Source: Schlesneria paludicola DSM 18645 (GTDB taxonomy: Bacteria; Planctomycetota; Planctomycetia; Planctomycetales; Planctomycetaceae). From it: a DNA stretch of 64,000 nt. Shown piece after piece: positions 9,498 through 20,415 of this stretch (the first letter of the stretch is position 1; every line of letters begins with the position of its first letter). Location: assembly GCA_945876035.1 (NCBI GenBank), contig CAMCMU010000018.1, positions 19,522 to 83,521 on the forward strand, given 5' to 3'. The translations under genes were made by a program, and so were the position numbers. The notes below the pieces were generated by a model, which saw only the letters and a list, made by a program, of their open reading frames with translations, was not told the DNA's origin and did not search any database.

Positions 9498-10628
9498 CTA
9501 GAACCGAACTGCGAAACGGATCATGTAGGTGTCGTTGATGTCGAAACTTGGAGTGTGTTTCAAAAATTCAACCTGACGACCGAGGACATATCCCACCTCA
9601 ACGGACTTGTCATACCAGCCGTGATCGCTCCTTAGTCCCAATCCGATGCGATAGTCACTGAGCTGCACTTTCTCGGAATCGGCAACGCCCGGCATGGTGA
9701 TCTGGTACGACTCCACATGGTACTCGCCGGTGGCGTAGATCCAGTGCGCGGCATTGCCGATGTTCCCCAGAAAGTAGCTGATGCGTGTCTTGGGGAAAAG
9801 CAGCCGAAATTCCCACAAGTCATTCGGATTCCAAACCACGCCTGCATAGGGGAGCACGATGTTTTCCACCCGTTCCCAATAGCCTGCCCCGGCGACAAGC
9901 ATCAATTGAGGGGACGTGCGGTAGAACAGCATGGCATTTGCGTCTAATTGGACCGCATCATGATTGAGGGCACTGGAAAAGTCCGAATTGATCGACGGAT
10001 TGAAATCTAATTGCATACTCCAAGGGCCGGCAATCGGGCTTGCTAAAGTAAAATCCCATCCCAAATGGTAGACGGAACCTGGCAAATCGACGGTCTGCGG
10101 CCCACTCCACAAGCCGATACCTAGCTGAGGAGTGTTGGTGAAGACCACACCTTGCGCCAGCGGAGTTGTGTACGCCAATTCAAAATTGATGTTCTCAGAC
10201 TGAAATGCCCCCACGTTTGGGTTACTGGTGTTGGCCGATCCGAGATACACGGACTCATACCGAGGCGTGAACCCGTTTCGGTAAGGTTGCGGGCCGTTTA
10301 CGCCAGAAAGGACCGTTCCGCCACCGAATGGCCCTCCCAACACAGGATCTGGTCCATAAATGAACGGGTCGCGCTCCATGGCACCAGTCCAGGGCATTCC
10401 CGGCGGAGCCATGATTGCCGGTGTTTCAAATGTTGATGGATCCTGACCACGAATGATCGTTCCATTCGAGGAACTCGCTAGAAAGATATCCGGAATTGAA
10501 AGTCGATTGGCAACGGGAGAATCCGAGTATCGAACGCCCACTACGTCTTTGGGGGCCATGAATCCTTGAACGAGAGTGGGACAGAGTGTGCCGCAGGCTA
10601 ACAAACATAAAAACAGAACTCGCGTCAT
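9498..10628 (-). CDS. Predicted secreted outer-membrane beta-barrel protein
   Basis: The 376-residue protein starts with a clear signal peptide (MTRVLFLCLLACGTLC then PTLVQGF). It continues with alternating polar and aromatic strands such as WSMQLDFNPSI, MLVAGAGYWERV, WEFRLLFPKTRISYF and YMIRFAVRF. It ends in phenylalanine (AVRF), as outer-membrane barrels commonly do for BAM recognition. The strand pattern and glycine/proline-rich N-terminal segment resemble the outer-membrane barrel families annotated as domains of unknown function in planctomycetes. No enzyme motif is visible. It ends 93 bases before the shortened GlmU-like gene on the same strand and may be co-transcribed with it. Function is unknown. 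Confidence 0.8.
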   Translation of the reverse strand: MTRVLFLCLLACGTLCPTLVQGFMAPKDVVGVRYSDSPVANRLSIPDIFLASSSNGTIIRGQDPSTFETPAIMAPPGMPWTGAMERDPFIYGPDPVLGGPFGGGTVLSGVNGPQPYRNGFTPRYESVYLGSANTSNPNVGAFQSENINFELAYTTPLAQGVVFTNTPQLGIGLWSGPQTVDLPGSVYHLGWDFTLASPIAGPWSMQLDFNPSINSDFSSALNHDAVQLDANAMLFYRTSPQLMLVAGAGYWERVENIVLPYAGVVWNPNDLWEFRLLFPKTRISYFLGNIGNAAHWIYATGEYHVESYQITMPGVADSEKVQLSDYRIGLGLRSDHGWYDKSVEVGYVLGRQVEFLKHTPSFDINDTYMIRFAVRF

Positions 10629-11034
10629 CGGTTTGGCCCTTCATTCAGTTCTCGGTCGGCTGATTTTGCCGAAATCCGGTTGAAGTGGGATTTCTCAGAA
10701 AATGCGAATTCCGTCAACATCAAGTTCGGCCACGACGACCGATTCATAAGGATTGCTGGGGGCGTCCAAGGCGACGAATCGCCAAAAGAAGGAGACCAAG
10801 GGCGGTTCATTCCGGATCCGGTTTTTTGATCAACAGTGGCTGATTTCATTCCCAATCCTGTCCAGCCGCGCTAGAATCACCGACCGTGTCGACGGTCTCG
10901 GGATTCGAGGTTGCTTGGATCGAGGACAATCATCCCGAGAATCGCCAGTGAGCAGCGACCCCCGAAGTCACCGCTCCTAGCTCAGTCAGGCCGTTGTGAG
11001 CGAGTGAACTGAAGTGAAGTCATTAGGAAATTTG
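10629..11034. promoter_or_regulatory. Intergenic region upstream of ileS
   Basis: These 400 bases separate two divergently read genes. No T-box-like conserved element is recognisable, so I see no evidence for tRNA-sensing control of the synthetase. A small inverted repeat (GACCG and CGGTC around TGTCGA) lies near 10880-10900; its meaning is unclear. Confidence 0.35.
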
Positions 11035-14000
11035 ATGTTTGAAAAAGTCGCTGACGCTGAGTTTATCAAGGGAGAGCACGAAGTCCTGAAATACTGGATC
11101 GACCGTTCGATTTTCTCCCAACTCCAAAAACAGATCTCGGGACGAAAGCCTTGGAGTTTTCTCGACGGACCGATGACGGCGAATAATCCGATGGGCGTTC
11201 ATCATGCGTGGGGCCGGACCTATAAAGACGTGTTCCAGCGATTTCGAGCCATGACCGGACACGATCTGCGCTATCAAAACGGATTCGATTGCCAGGGGCT
11301 GTGGGTCGAAGTCGAAGTCGAAAAACAGCTTGGTCTTGGTGCCAAGTCGCATGTCGAAGCCTACGGTATCGACAAGTTCGCGCAGGAATGCAAGAAGCGA
11401 GTCCTAAAATATGCCGCGATCCAGACGGAACAATCCATTCGGCTAGGATACTGGATGGAATGGGATGCCCCAGAGCAACTCCGCAGACTGGCCAGTGCAA
11501 TCGGCACCGACGACATCGTAGAATTCACGCCTCCCAAACAGCCAAAGTCGATCATTAAAGACAACGCCGAAGCCATTGTCGCCAAACTCGGGAACCCCGA
11601 ATGGGGCGGAAGCTACTACACGTTCTCAACGGAGAACAACGAAACAATCTGGACGTTCCTCAAGAAATGCTTTGAGCGAGGCAAAGTCTATCGCGGCTAT
11701 GACGTCATGCCGTGGAGCGGTCGAGGCGGCAGTGCCTATTCACAAATGGAAGTTGCCGACGGTCGCAAACTCACGGTCCATCGCTCGGCGTTCGTGCGGT
11801 TCCCGATTGTGCGAAAGAACGACAAAGCGGAAGTCCGCATGAACCACAAAGACGTGACCCTAGCCGATCCCTCATCACTCCACCCGAACGAATTCCTGCT
11901 GATTTGGACGACCACTCCCTGGACTCTGACCAGCAATGTTGCCGCCGCGGTCAATCCGGTTTTGGATTATGTAAAACTCAAAGCAAAACGTGATGGAGCG
12001 TGCTATTACTTCGCCAAGGACAACCTAGATTGTCAACGTTTGGCGACGGAGTTCAAAGACGGGTTCGGCCGTGAGGAATGGGCGTGGCCCAAGAATGTGC
12101 CCAAGCTGAAAACGCTTTCGCAGATCTTTAAAGAGAACGGCGGCTTCGACATTGAAGGAACGATTAAGGGTGCCGAGATGGTCGGCTGGGAATATCTGGG
12201 ACCGTTCGACGATCTGGATGCTCAAGGCACCTTGGGGGGAGTCCCTTTTGACGCGCGTGTGGCCGAGAAAACGGGCCGTACCTGCCATCGAGTCATCGAC
12301 GGAGGCCGCGACTTCAAAGGGAATGCCAATGTGGTGGCGGGCGAAGGAACTGGCATCGTTCACATCGCGCCTGGTTGTGGCGATGTCGACCATTCGCTGG
12401 GATCTCAAGCTGGAATCGTGGGCATCGCGCCACTGGGTGAGGACGGTTGTTTCCTAGCAGGTTTCGGCGAATTCACAGGCCATTCGGCCACAGATCCCGC
12501 CACTGCGGAACGCGTGTTCGCCTCCCTCAGGGAAAAAGGATTGCTCGTTAACGTCGAACACTATCCGCATATCTACCCGCACTGCTGGAGGACCGGTGAT
12601 GAACTGGTGTTTCGCCTCGTTGACGAATGGTTCATCAACATGGATTGGCGAGACGAGATCATGGGGGTCACCGATACGATCCGTTGGCTTCCCGATACGA
12701 TTCAGGGAGGCGAACGCGAACGGGAATGGCTGACCAATATGCGAGACTGGATGATCTCGAAGAAACGTTATTGGGGCTTGGCACTGCCGATCTGGATCAA
12801 TCCCGATGACCCAACCGATTTCGAAGTGATCGGAACTCTCTCGGAACTGAAGGAACGCGCCGTTGAAGGGTGGGATCTCTTTGAAGGTCACACGCCCCAT
12901 AAGCCGTGGATCGATTTCGTGAAGATCCGGAGTCAAAAAACAGGCACGATCCTCTCGCGTATTCCAGACGTGGGCAATCCGTGGCTTGACGCCGGAATCG
13001 TCTCTTTTAGCACCCTCGGCTTTAACTCGCATCCCGACTATTGGCGCAAGTGGTATCCGGCCGATCTAGTCACCGAATGCTTTCCAGGTCAGTTCCGCAA
13101 TTGGTTTTATTCCCTGCTGTCGATGGCGACCATGATGCGTTCGGAGGAGATCGATCCGGAACAAAAAAAACCGTTTAAGACGCTGCTCGGCCATCGCCTT
13201 GTCATGAATGAGGCGGGCCGGCCGATGCACAAATCTGATGGCACGGCGATCTGGTTCGAGGAAGCCGCTGAGCAGATTGGCGTCGATACCATGCGTTGGA
13301 TGTATCTGCAGCAAAATCCGGCGAGTGATCTTCGCTTTGGGACGCGGCATCCTGATAAACCGGTCACGCTGCAAACGCCTCAGGGGCCGACAAATCGTAC
13401 CATCGACGGTGTCGAAACTCATCTGGTGACGAGTAGCCCTGCGGACGAGACGCGGCGTATGGTGCTGATCCCGCTCTGGAACAGCTACGCCTTCTTCGTC
13501 AACTACGCGAGACTTGATGAATTTGATCCGACCCCCGTCTTAAACGTCATGTGTCTGCACGGTTTCCGTCTTGAACCACAAGCCGCCGCAACCTTCGATG
13601 ATGCAACCCCCGTCCCCCGCCCTGTCGCACAACGACCAAACGTCGTTGTGGCGGGCTATATTCCGCCCGCCGATCGGCCCGAGATCGACCGCTGGATCCT
13701 GTCGCATCTCCAAGCTCTGACGACTGGAATCTGTTCGGCACTCAACGAATTCAACACTCCCGAAGCCTGCCGCCTCGCCGCCGCGTTCATCGATGATCTG
13801 TCCAACTGGTACATCCGCCGCAATCGCCGCCGCTTCTGGAGATCAAAGGACGCGAGCGATACCGACAAACTGGCAGCCTATCAAACACTGTACGAAGTCC
13901 TTGTGACACTGACAAAACTGCTGGCACCGATGATCCCGTTTCTCTGCGAACGGATGTACCAGAATCTGGTTCGAACGACAGAATGCGGAGAGAGACCAGC

Positions 14001-14838
14001 CACGGAGAATACCGCGTCGCCCCGCTCTTCCCTCCCGGAATCAGTGCACCTCTGTGACTATCCGACTGCCGATCCAGCACTGCTCGACGCGGATCTGAAT
14101 GCACGCATGGCAGCGGCTCAAACTGTCGTTGCGTTGGGACACAAACTGCGAGACATGGCCGATCAAAGAGTTCGCCAACCATTAGCCGAAATGCGGATTT
14201 CGTCGAGTGATCCCGCCGCGCGAGATGCCGTCGAGCGGCTGAGCGATGTCATCCGCGAAGAACTCAATGTCAAACAGCTTTCAGTCGTGGACAGCCTCGC
14301 CGACATCATCAAGTACACGTATAAGGCGAACTTGAAAACCCTCGGACCCAAGTACGGAAAGTTGATCAGCGTTCTTCGCGAACAATTGCCAGCGGTTGAT
14401 GCGACTCTGCTCGCTCCGCTCCGCTCCGGAAAATCATTGACAATCCAGCTTGCGGGCCACGAAATCAACCTCGCTCCCGAAGATATTCAAGTCGGAACCG
14501 AACAGGCTCCCGGTTGGGTCAGTGGCGACGATCAAGGCATCCAACTCGCACTCTCCACAGCACTGACCCCGACGCTCCTCCGAGAAGGAATGGCCCGCGA
14601 CTTCATCCGCCAAGTCCAACAACTTCGCAAAGATGCGAACTTGGAAATCGAAAACCGCATCCGAGTGAACTATTTCACGTTGGACAACGAAGTTTTGACG
14701 ATGCTGACCGAATGGAGCAAACTCATTCGAGGCGATACCCTCGCGGATTCTTTGGACGGATCAAGCGACACTTGTTCTGATGCCAAACCCGTGAATATTG
14801 GGAGTGCAAAGGTGTTTGTGTGGATCGAGAAGCTGTGA
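11035..14838 (+). CDS. ileS: Isoleucyl-tRNA synthetase with non-canonical GVHH and PMHKS motifs
   Basis: This 1267-residue class Ia synthetase charges tRNA-Ile. After the start, the ATP-binding motif normally written HxGH reads GVHH at residues 54-57, between MTANNPM and AWGRTYKD. The KMSKS loop reads PMHKS at 730-734 ([13 protein letters not shown]). The editing domain is present: WTTTPWTL near 290 and [13 protein letters not shown] near 439. A run of about 45 residues between YWMEWD and [14 protein letters not shown] has no counterpart in the usual enzyme and helps explain the unusual length. The C-terminal anticodon-binding region follows ([13 protein letters not shown]). I choose the ATG at 11035, preceded by TTAGGAA; a GTG at 11014 is in frame but lacks a ribosome-binding site. 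GxHH versions of type 2 IleRS have been described as mupirocin-insensitive; whether that holds here is inference. Confidence 0.95.
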   Translation: MFEKVADAEFIKGEHEVLKYWIDRSIFSQLQKQISGRKPWSFLDGPMTANNPMGVHHAWGRTYKDVFQRFRAMTGHDLRYQNGFDCQGLWVEVEVEKQLGLGAKSHVEAYGIDKFAQECKKRVLKYAAIQTEQSIRLGYWMEWDAPEQLRRLASAIGTDDIVEFTPPKQPKSIIKDNAEAIVAKLGNPEWGGSYYTFSTENNETIWTFLKKCFERGKVYRGYDVMPWSGRGGSAYSQMEVADGRKLTVHRSAFVRFPIVRKNDKAEVRMNHKDVTLADPSSLHPNEFLLIWTTTPWTLTSNVAAAVNPVLDYVKLKAKRDGACYYFAKDNLDCQRLATEFKDGFGREEWAWPKNVPKLKTLSQIFKENGGFDIEGTIKGAEMVGWEYLGPFDDLDAQGTLGGVPFDARVAEKTGRTCHRVIDGGRDFKGNANVVAGEGTGIVHIAPGCGDVDHSLGSQAGIVGIAPLGEDGCFLAGFGEFTGHSATDPATAERVFASLREKGLLVNVEHYPHIYPHCWRTGDELVFRLVDEWFINMDWRDEIMGVTDTIRWLPDTIQGGEREREWLTNMRDWMISKKRYWGLALPIWINPDDPTDFEVIGTLSELKERAVEGWDLFEGHTPHKPWIDFVKIRSQKTGTILSRIPDVGNPWLDAGIVSFSTLGFNSHPDYWRKWYPADLVTECFPGQFRNWFYSLLSMATMMRSEEIDPEQKKPFKTLLGHRLVMNEAGRPMHKSDGTAIWFEEAAEQIGVDTMRWMYLQQNPASDLRFGTRHPDKPVTLQTPQGPTNRTIDGVETHLVTSSPADETRRMVLIPLWNSYAFFVNYARLDEFDPTPVLNVMCLHGFRLEPQAAATFDDATPVPRPVAQRPNVVVAGYIPPADRPEIDRWILSHLQALTTGICSALNEFNTPEACRLAAAFIDDLSNWYIRRNRRRFWRSKDASDTDKLAAYQTLYEVLVTLTKLLAPMIPFLCERMYQNLVRTTECGERPATENTASPRSSLPESVHLCDYPTADPALLDADLNARMAAAQTVVALGHKLRDMADQRVRQPLAEMRISSSDPAARDAVERLSDVIREELNVKQLSVVDSLADIIKYTYKANLKTLGPKYGKLISVLREQLPAVDATLLAPLRSGKSLTIQLAGHEINLAPEDIQVGTEQAPGWVSGDDQGIQLALSTALTPTLLREGMARDFIRQVQQLRKDANLEIENRIRVNYFTLDNEVLTMLTEWSKLIRGDTLADSLDGSSDTCSDAKPVNIGSAKVFVWIEKL

Positions 14839-15848
14839 CAGCCTGCCTGTGGTTCGACATCGGCGAATCCAAGACGCTGCGGAAATGGGAGCTTGTGTTT
14901 TTCAGAAAACAGAGGCCGGCGTTGTGACGGAATGGGGACGTTGTCTGAAAAAAGCGTGGCCGTGGCGATTACGTCTCATGGTTACGATGAGCCTCCCGAC
15001 TTGTCCGTAGCGTTTCAGGCGACTCCGTTGGACAGTTTATCGCTTGTGTGATGGGCAGGCCTCCTGATCTGAACGAACTCGCAGTGCCGAAACCGCTGCA
15101 TCGCTTTGCCGTACCGCGTGCAAACTCCGTCGCGCGACGATGGAACAGAATCGATCGACCTCGGCTGGCCTTAAGGTCTGCGCTTTCTCCGCCGGAAAAT
15201 GTGGCTTGGTTTTGTTGCCAACGCGGTCAGGCTTTCGAGTTCGTAAGGGGCGGCCCAATCCTCGATGGACCACGCATTTTTTTCAAACGTCGATCTTCGG
15301 TACTGTAAAGCCCTCTTGATCCATAGACGATTGTTCGCAATCGCTGAGCGACAAGCGGGGGGGGTGATCGTCGACGCGGATTTCCGGGCGTTCCATGAGT
15401 CGTCGAAGAGCGACGTCTCATGCATCCCCTGAAAATCGTCTCCGTTTACGGTGACAGAACGGGCACGGAGACGAAACCAATCACCCGAGCTTGCTCCGTC
15501 TTTCCGGGAAGTCCCTTTTTTGGGGGGGATGACTCACGGAACCGCCTTGTCACTCAGGGCCATTGGCTTGCGGATCCTGATTTGCAAACGCATGTCACGG
15601 TGACTCTATTCTGATGAGACGACACGTGCGGGCCCCCTTCCGGCGTTTGCGAAATTTTGGCGTCGCATGCCGATGCCTCTGGAATCGCAAAAAATGAGGG
15701 GCCGCCACAGTCGGATGATGAACGCGAAAGCCAATTTTAAGGACGGTATGAGGCCCCCTTGAACGGAGGTACAGAGCCGCGTGCGTCTCGGCCCCGTGCG
15801 GTCGAACGAAAAGGACTCATTGATCTCCGTGTCCGGTATCGCTCTTGC
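14839..15848. other. Long gap without a supported gene
   Basis: About 1 kb follows ileS before the tRNA-Asp promoter. A minus-strand frame near 15171-15425 (WSIEDWAAPYELESL) and others are open, but I recognise no domain and see no convincing start. Homopolymer runs of G occur near 15356 and 15523. It may be degraded coding sequence. Confidence 0.4.
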
Positions 15849-15876
15849 TTGACGATCTAAGAAGCGGTGGTAGAAT
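15849..15876 (+). promoter_or_regulatory. Sigma-70-like promoter for tRNA-Asp
   Basis: TTGACG at 15849-15854 and TAGAAT at 15871-15876 are separated by 16 bases. They match the housekeeping -35 and -10 consensus well and lie about 100 bases upstream of the tRNA gene on the same strand. This is by sequence match only. Confidence 0.5.
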
Positions 15877-15979
15877 AGCCGCTGACTTTGCGGAGTGGAA
15901 GAACTCCAGATTGCTGACGTTAAAATCTGGAGCGGTATTCCTTTAGATCCGATTCCAGCTCAAAGTTCGAAGAAGACGA

Positions 15980-16053
<74 letters not shown>

Positions 16054-16054
16054 T

Positions 16055-17020
16055 TCAAAAGCCTTGCCCGCAACTGCTGCTGGCAAGGCTTTTTTTGTTT
16101 GGTTTGTGTGGGGTTTCCGTCACTGGCCAGTCGCGATGCCTGCTCATCGGTATTGTCTGAGGAGATGACAGCCAACGACACAGTTTACCCCCCCCCCGTT
16201 TTCCAGAGTTTGGTTCAACAACTGGTGCAACGAAACTGACGGCATGTCTTAAGTCCGCCGAATCGTCGCGGCCATCCGTTCGGGTTGCTCGCATGATAGC
16301 CCGTTCGGTCGGGGGGGACGATTTCCAAGCGAGCGACGGCAGCGAATCCAACGCCCCTTGAACGTCAAGCAACTTCGGATCGGTGTAGACGTTCATCGTC
16401 AGGTCAATCGTGCCGTGTCGCATTGCGGCTTGAGCCGTGCGAGGAGCAACTCCGGATTTGGAGAGCAGCGTTCCGAAAGTATGTCGCAGGGCGTGAACGT
16501 CAACCGTTCTCCCCCGCTCGTCGGCTTTGTCGATGCCCGCCGCTTACAAGTCACGGTTGAGCCTGTTGACCAGCCCGGCGAGAACGGTGAACAGTGGTCG
16601 CTTGCGGTCACGAATGCCCCTCTCCTCGCGCAGCTTGAACGTTGCCGCGTTCGGAGTGTCGGACGACCAATCCCTCAGATCGTTCGCCAAGTCGTGACGT
16701 CGAGGAATCGTCGAGACTTGGCGGTTCTTCTCATTGGCCGCATTCAGCACAACGAACGGCATCGCCCCGTCGAGTTCCAGTTGTCCCACGGTGAGCAACG
16801 CGATTTTCCCTTTGCGAAGCCCCGTCAGAACGAGCGTCTTGTAAATCATTGCCCGTTCCCGCCCGAGTCGTTCGAGCTTCTCGACGGACTCGGGATTGTC
16901 GGCCAGTCGATCTCTAGCCCGCTCGACGGCCGCTGGCAATGCGGCAAGTGTCAACGCAGTCTTGCACCAGTTCGACCGCTTGCGGCGTTTGCCGGTCGCT
17001 TCGGAGAGCCGCGATGAGCT
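16055..17020 (-). pseudogene. Inactivated tyrosine recombinase adjoining tRNA-Asp
   Basis: One minus-strand frame covers a recombinase catalytic domain. ERAMIYKTLVLTGLRKGKI contains the first catalytic arginine region, then comes LRDWSSDTPNAATF. A TAA codon at 16544-16546 interrupts it, and the same frame resumes with RTVDVHALRHTFGTLLSKSG (HxxR box) and AAMRHGTIDLTMNVYTD (histidine and nucleophilic tyrosine). One nonsense codon therefore splits an otherwise recognisable gene. The N-terminus is missing: around 17000-17030 the sequence passes into a plus-strand glycosyltransferase remnant. The gene's 3' end reaches within two bases of the tRNA 3' end. Integrases commonly use tRNA 3' ends as attachment sites, so I infer a former element inserted at tRNA-Asp. 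Confidence 0.82.
16057..16096 (+). terminator. Rho-independent terminator after tRNA-Asp
   Basis: AAGCCTTGCC and GGCAAGGCTT form a perfect 10-base-pair stem around a loop of about 13 bases. A run of T residues follows to 16096. It immediately follows the tRNA gene. Confidence 0.85.
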
Positions 17021-17029
17021 GCGCAGCTT

Positions 17030-17675
17030 GCGAAAGGAACTGCGGCTGCCGGCAGACGCTCCAGTCGTGGGATTCGTTGGTCGCTTCACTCGTGACAAAG
17101 GATTGAACGAACGGCAACTCGCCTTTCAGCAGTTGCGAGATCGTCATCCGCAGGTACGCCTGCTGCTCTTCGGCGATTTTGAAGCGGGAGATCCCGTCGA
17201 TGCTCAGACGATCGCGGCATTGAGTCACGATGCAAACGTGGTGATTACGGGATTCGTACAACACACGGCACCCTACTATCACTTGATGACGGTCCTGGCC
17301 TTCCCTTCCTACCGGGAGGGATTTTCCAACGTTCCACTGGAAGCCACCTGCGCCGGAGTTTCGGCCGTCGGTTTCGCAGCGACCGGAACCGTCGGCGCGA
17401 TTCAAAACGGCGTGACGGGCATGATCGTTCCGTCGCAAGATGTGATGGCGATGACGGCAATGCTAGATTGCTATTTGAGCAACCCGGCTTATCGATTAGA
17501 ACACGCCAACGCAGTGTGGAAGCGGGCTTACTGAGACATAGCTCCCCATAGGATCTGGAACGAGCTGAAGTTGCTCTACTTTCGACTACTCGAGCCGAAC
17601 GGTTTCACGTGGCAATTCCCTGCGATAGGCACTCGATCAAACCAACCGCCAAAGGAATTTCACGACGCCGCATGA
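17030..17675 (+). pseudogene. Broken group 1 glycosyltransferase (GT4-like), C-terminal domain
   Basis: The frame carries the nucleotide-sugar-binding half of a GT4-type glycosyltransferase. VVGFVGRFTRDKG is the domain start, VRLLLFGDFEAGD follows, and VLAFPSYREGFSNVPLEATC holds the conserved glutamates that bind the donor sugar. The N-terminal acceptor domain is absent; upstream sequence is the antisense integrase remnant. A TGA at 17532-17534 interrupts the end, after which the same frame resumes with HRIWNELKLLYFRLLEP, a normal C-terminal helix for the family, up to the stop at 17673. The gene is therefore damaged at both ends and probably inactive. Confidence 0.78.
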
Positions 17676-17799
17676 TGAACTGCGGCTGGGTGGATGTTGG
17701 CATCACGTTAGTGAACGCACTCGTTCCCCAAAGATAAACCGATTCCCCGTGCTATTGTCGAGATTGTTGGCCTCTGAATTCAAGGAAAGACGCCCAGTC

Positions 17800-18636
17800 A
17801 TGTCCTCAAACATTGATGTGATGACCGTGAATGGTTTCGGTGAGGAATGGTCCGCGTACGACCAGTCCACGGCCGATCATGCTGAACTTGAGCGGATCTT
17901 TGACGAGTACTTTGAACGGTTCCCGTGGCAAGAACTTCCGCCGCAAGCGGTGGGCTTCGACCTGGGTTGCGGCAGCGGGCGCTGGGCAAAGTTCGTTGCG
18001 CATCGAGTCGGCCATCTGCACTGCGTCGACGCCAGTCCGGCAGCTCTCGAAGTCGCCCAACGCAACCTCGCACAGAACTCCAACTGCGAATTCCACTGCG
18101 CGAGCGTCGATCAGATGCCGATCCTCGATGGGACGATGGATTTCGGCTATTCTCTGGGAGTACTCCATCACGTACCCGATACCGCTGCTGGCATTCGCTC
18201 GTGCGTGGCTAAACTCAAACCCGGAGCGCCGTTTCTGGTCTACCTCTATTACGCACTCGACAACAAACCTTGGTGGTTTCGCGCCCTGTGGCGGGTTAGC
18301 GATATCGCACGCCAGGTGATTTCTCGCCTCCCGTTTGGACTGCGAAACCTGACCACCACGCTGATCGCGGTTGGCTGCTACTGGCCGTTGTCCCGACTGG
18401 CATGGCTGGTTGAGCAGCTTGGCCTGCCTGTCGAATCGATTCCGCTGGCAGCCTATCGCAATCGCAGTTTTTACTGCATGCAAACCGATGCACTGGACCG
18501 GTTCGGCACGCGACTGGAGCAACGGTTCACCGCAAATCAGATTCGCCAGATGATGGAGTCGGCCGGTTTGGAACGCGTCGTATTCGCGAGTTCGGGATTC
18601 TGGTCCGCAGTGGGATTTCGGAAAGCCGCGTCGTAG
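17800..18636 (+). CDS. Class I SAM-dependent methyltransferase
   Basis: The 278-residue protein has the Rossmann methyltransferase fold. Motif I is FDLGCGSGRW at about 54-62, the acidic motif II lies in LHCVDASPAALEVAQ near 74, and a SAM-contact region reads DFGYSLGVLHHVPDT. The C-terminal half contains long hydrophobic and aromatic stretches (YLYYALDNKPWWFRALW), as in methyltransferases acting on sugars or lipids. The ATG at 17800 follows AAGGAAAG at good spacing and is preferred to an upstream ATG at 17749. It sits just downstream of a dead glycosyltransferase, so it may be a survivor of a glycan biosynthesis cluster. Substrate is unknown. Confidence 0.88.
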   Translation: MSSNIDVMTVNGFGEEWSAYDQSTADHAELERIFDEYFERFPWQELPPQAVGFDLGCGSGRWAKFVAHRVGHLHCVDASPAALEVAQRNLAQNSNCEFHCASVDQMPILDGTMDFGYSLGVLHHVPDTAAGIRSCVAKLKPGAPFLVYLYYALDNKPWWFRALWRVSDIARQVISRLPFGLRNLTTTLIAVGCYWPLSRLAWLVEQLGLPVESIPLAAYRNRSFYCMQTDALDRFGTRLEQRFTANQIRQMMESAGLERVVFASSGFWSAVGFRKAAS

Positions 18637-20204
18637 AAATCCGGGAATTGAAGTTTGTGGACCGTCCAGTTCTTGTGGTCGCCATCGCCGAAAAAGGCCT
18701 GTCGCGCGGCGTCATGGAAGACTCGTCGCTCGTTCCTCCACAGCGACGAGGGGGCCGAAGGCGTTCACCGCCTTGACTGTGGCGACGCACGTGTAAAAGA
18801 TTCGTGTCGGAGGCCCATTCGCGTTCGCGCGAGCCGACGTCTGTAGCGCGCGAGTCGCCCTCCGCGTACGGTTCAGCTGATGGCGCGACGAGCGGTGTGG
18901 AGCTTGTTCTCCCGGCCGTTTCGTCCCGTGCGTGTGACTCACCGTGTTGCCGCTTGATCTCGCGGATCATCATGGAAATGTGCCCCGGATCGAAGAACGC
19001 GCGCGGCAGATCGTGTGCGAACGTCGGTCCCGTCATTCTCCACAGCGACGCGACTTTAGGTTCCTTTCCAAGCTTGCTCCTGAATTCCACGACCCTGCTC
19101 GGGAACGCTCGCCCGCATCCATCCGCGATCGACTTTAACGCACGCGATTTCGACCGGCGTCTCGTTCGAAGACTTCCACTCGCGATGCGGCTGCGATTCC
19201 GTATCGTGCTCGCCTTGCGTGAGCAGATCCTGTGTGATCGGTTGTGTGATCCGCAGTACTTCCATGGCGATGATCTTGATCTTCGCAATCTCGCATCTTG
19301 CGTTGTGCATCCCACAGTGCTTGCGAACGAAGACTGGCAAGCGACACGGCTCTTGGGCGATTGCCGAATCGTATCCATCCAAATGCGGGCCGCGTCAACA
19401 CGTCGTGGCCTGGCTCAAGAAGTTTGATGAGGCTGGGCAGTTGAGTGCCCAAGCGGCGGCGACTTTCCTGCCGCTCGGCATAATCGCTTGTGACACGACC
19501 GACGCTGTTCGATGATCCGACCGATGAGACTGAGCCGCGATTGATCGAGTGCGATTCGTCGGCCGTGCAAGTCGAAAACTGTCGGCAGTTCGACGCACAC
19601 GAATGCTGCGACTCGAAGACTCGAATGCTAAGCCCCGCTCCCACGACGCGTCACGGATCGCCTGGGCGAAACTCATGGCCTGAGTCGGGGAGGAGTTTCC
19701 CCTTCTGTGCCAGAACTGCGGCGACGACATCCGGCTCATTGCGTTCATCACCGAATGAGAGCTCGTCCGCAAGATTCTCACAGATCTTGGTGAGCCGCTC
19801 CAACTGCCGCACTCTCACCAGCCCGCGGACCTCCCACAGACTCGGGCGAGCTCGCGGAAGCGCACGAAGAAGGGGACATCTTCCAAGCGTCGCCCGACGA
19901 GTTGCCCGTGATCGACATTGACTCGCTTTGATGGCCGCCGCAACCAGCCGCCCGCAAGCCGGACTCGGGGAAGGCCTGCGCCGACCGTGAAAAACTGCTC
20001 GCCCAACGCTGGTTCGGAGCGATTTTTGCTACGTCGATCTGGGCTTGAGGAGCCAAGAAATACCTCCACTTCGCCTCGTCGACCGCTCATCGCGGGTTCG
20101 ACGTTTGCGGAAGTGCCGTTGACCGAGCTATCTTTGACCGGTCTATCCTGATCTTTATCTTTCGTTGACCGGGCTATCTTTTTTTCGCCACTGGTCAGTC
20201 AACC
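18637..20204. other. Decayed region without an intact gene
   Basis: About 1.6 kb has many overlapping open frames rich in arginine and serine, which is typical of shadow frames in GC-rich DNA. None carries a domain I recognise. Short protein-like stretches appear on the minus strand near 19680-19800 (ENLADELSFGDERNEP), but they are broken by frameshifts. Together with the pseudogenes on either side this looks like genomic rubble. Confidence 0.45.
20118..20181 (+). repeat. Three short direct repeats, TTGACCG(A/G/-)-CTATC type
   Basis: TTGACCGAGCTATCTT begins near 20119, TTGACCGGTCTATCCT near 20134 and TTGACCGGGCTATCTT near 20165. The three copies differ at two or three positions. They precede the kinase remnant. 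Their role is unknown. Confidence 0.55.
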
Positions 20205-20342
20205 TATCAGTGGGACACGTTGATGAAGAAGCTGCTGGCCCATCGGGAACAGCCCATTCCCTCGATCCGGGCCATTCGTCCGGAAGTACCGGAACAGGTC
20301 GAGGTGGTCATCAAGAAACTGAAGGAACTCATTCACGAATGA
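20205..20342 (+). pseudogene. Fragment of a serine/threonine protein kinase domain
   Basis: A 45-codon open segment ends in TGA at 20340-20342. It reads WDTLMKKLLAHREQPIPS and then IRAIRPEVPEQVEVVIKK. Planctomycete Hanks-type kinases have a closely similar stretch in the C-lobe (KLLAHR-x-x-PIPSLR-x-x-RPEVP), after the activation segment and before the final helices. Nothing upstream supplies the ATP-binding lobe or the HRD and DFG motifs. I infer a kinase remnant. Confidence 0.6.
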
Positions 20343-20415
20343 ATCGAAACAAGAACAAGATTGAAAAATGAAACGCGGCGGTCGGTCACTGTCGGGTCAC
20401 GTTTCAGGGGGCACA

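Noticed and set aside
10880..10990. Possible T-box or riboswitch-like leader upstream of ileS
   Set aside because: No conserved T-box sequence or terminator hairpin is visible, only a small inverted repeat.
12454..13032. A 192-codon minus-strand frame inside ileS
   Set aside because: It lies wholly within the synthetase gene in the opposite sense, with no ribosome-binding site or domain.
17806..18522. A 238-codon minus-strand frame inside the methyltransferase gene
   Set aside because: It is the complement of a confident gene with clear motifs and has none of its own.
18527..19378. A 283-codon minus-strand frame rich in arginine, serine and threonine
   Set aside because: It overlaps the methyltransferase gene antisense, has shadow-like composition, and shows no domain.
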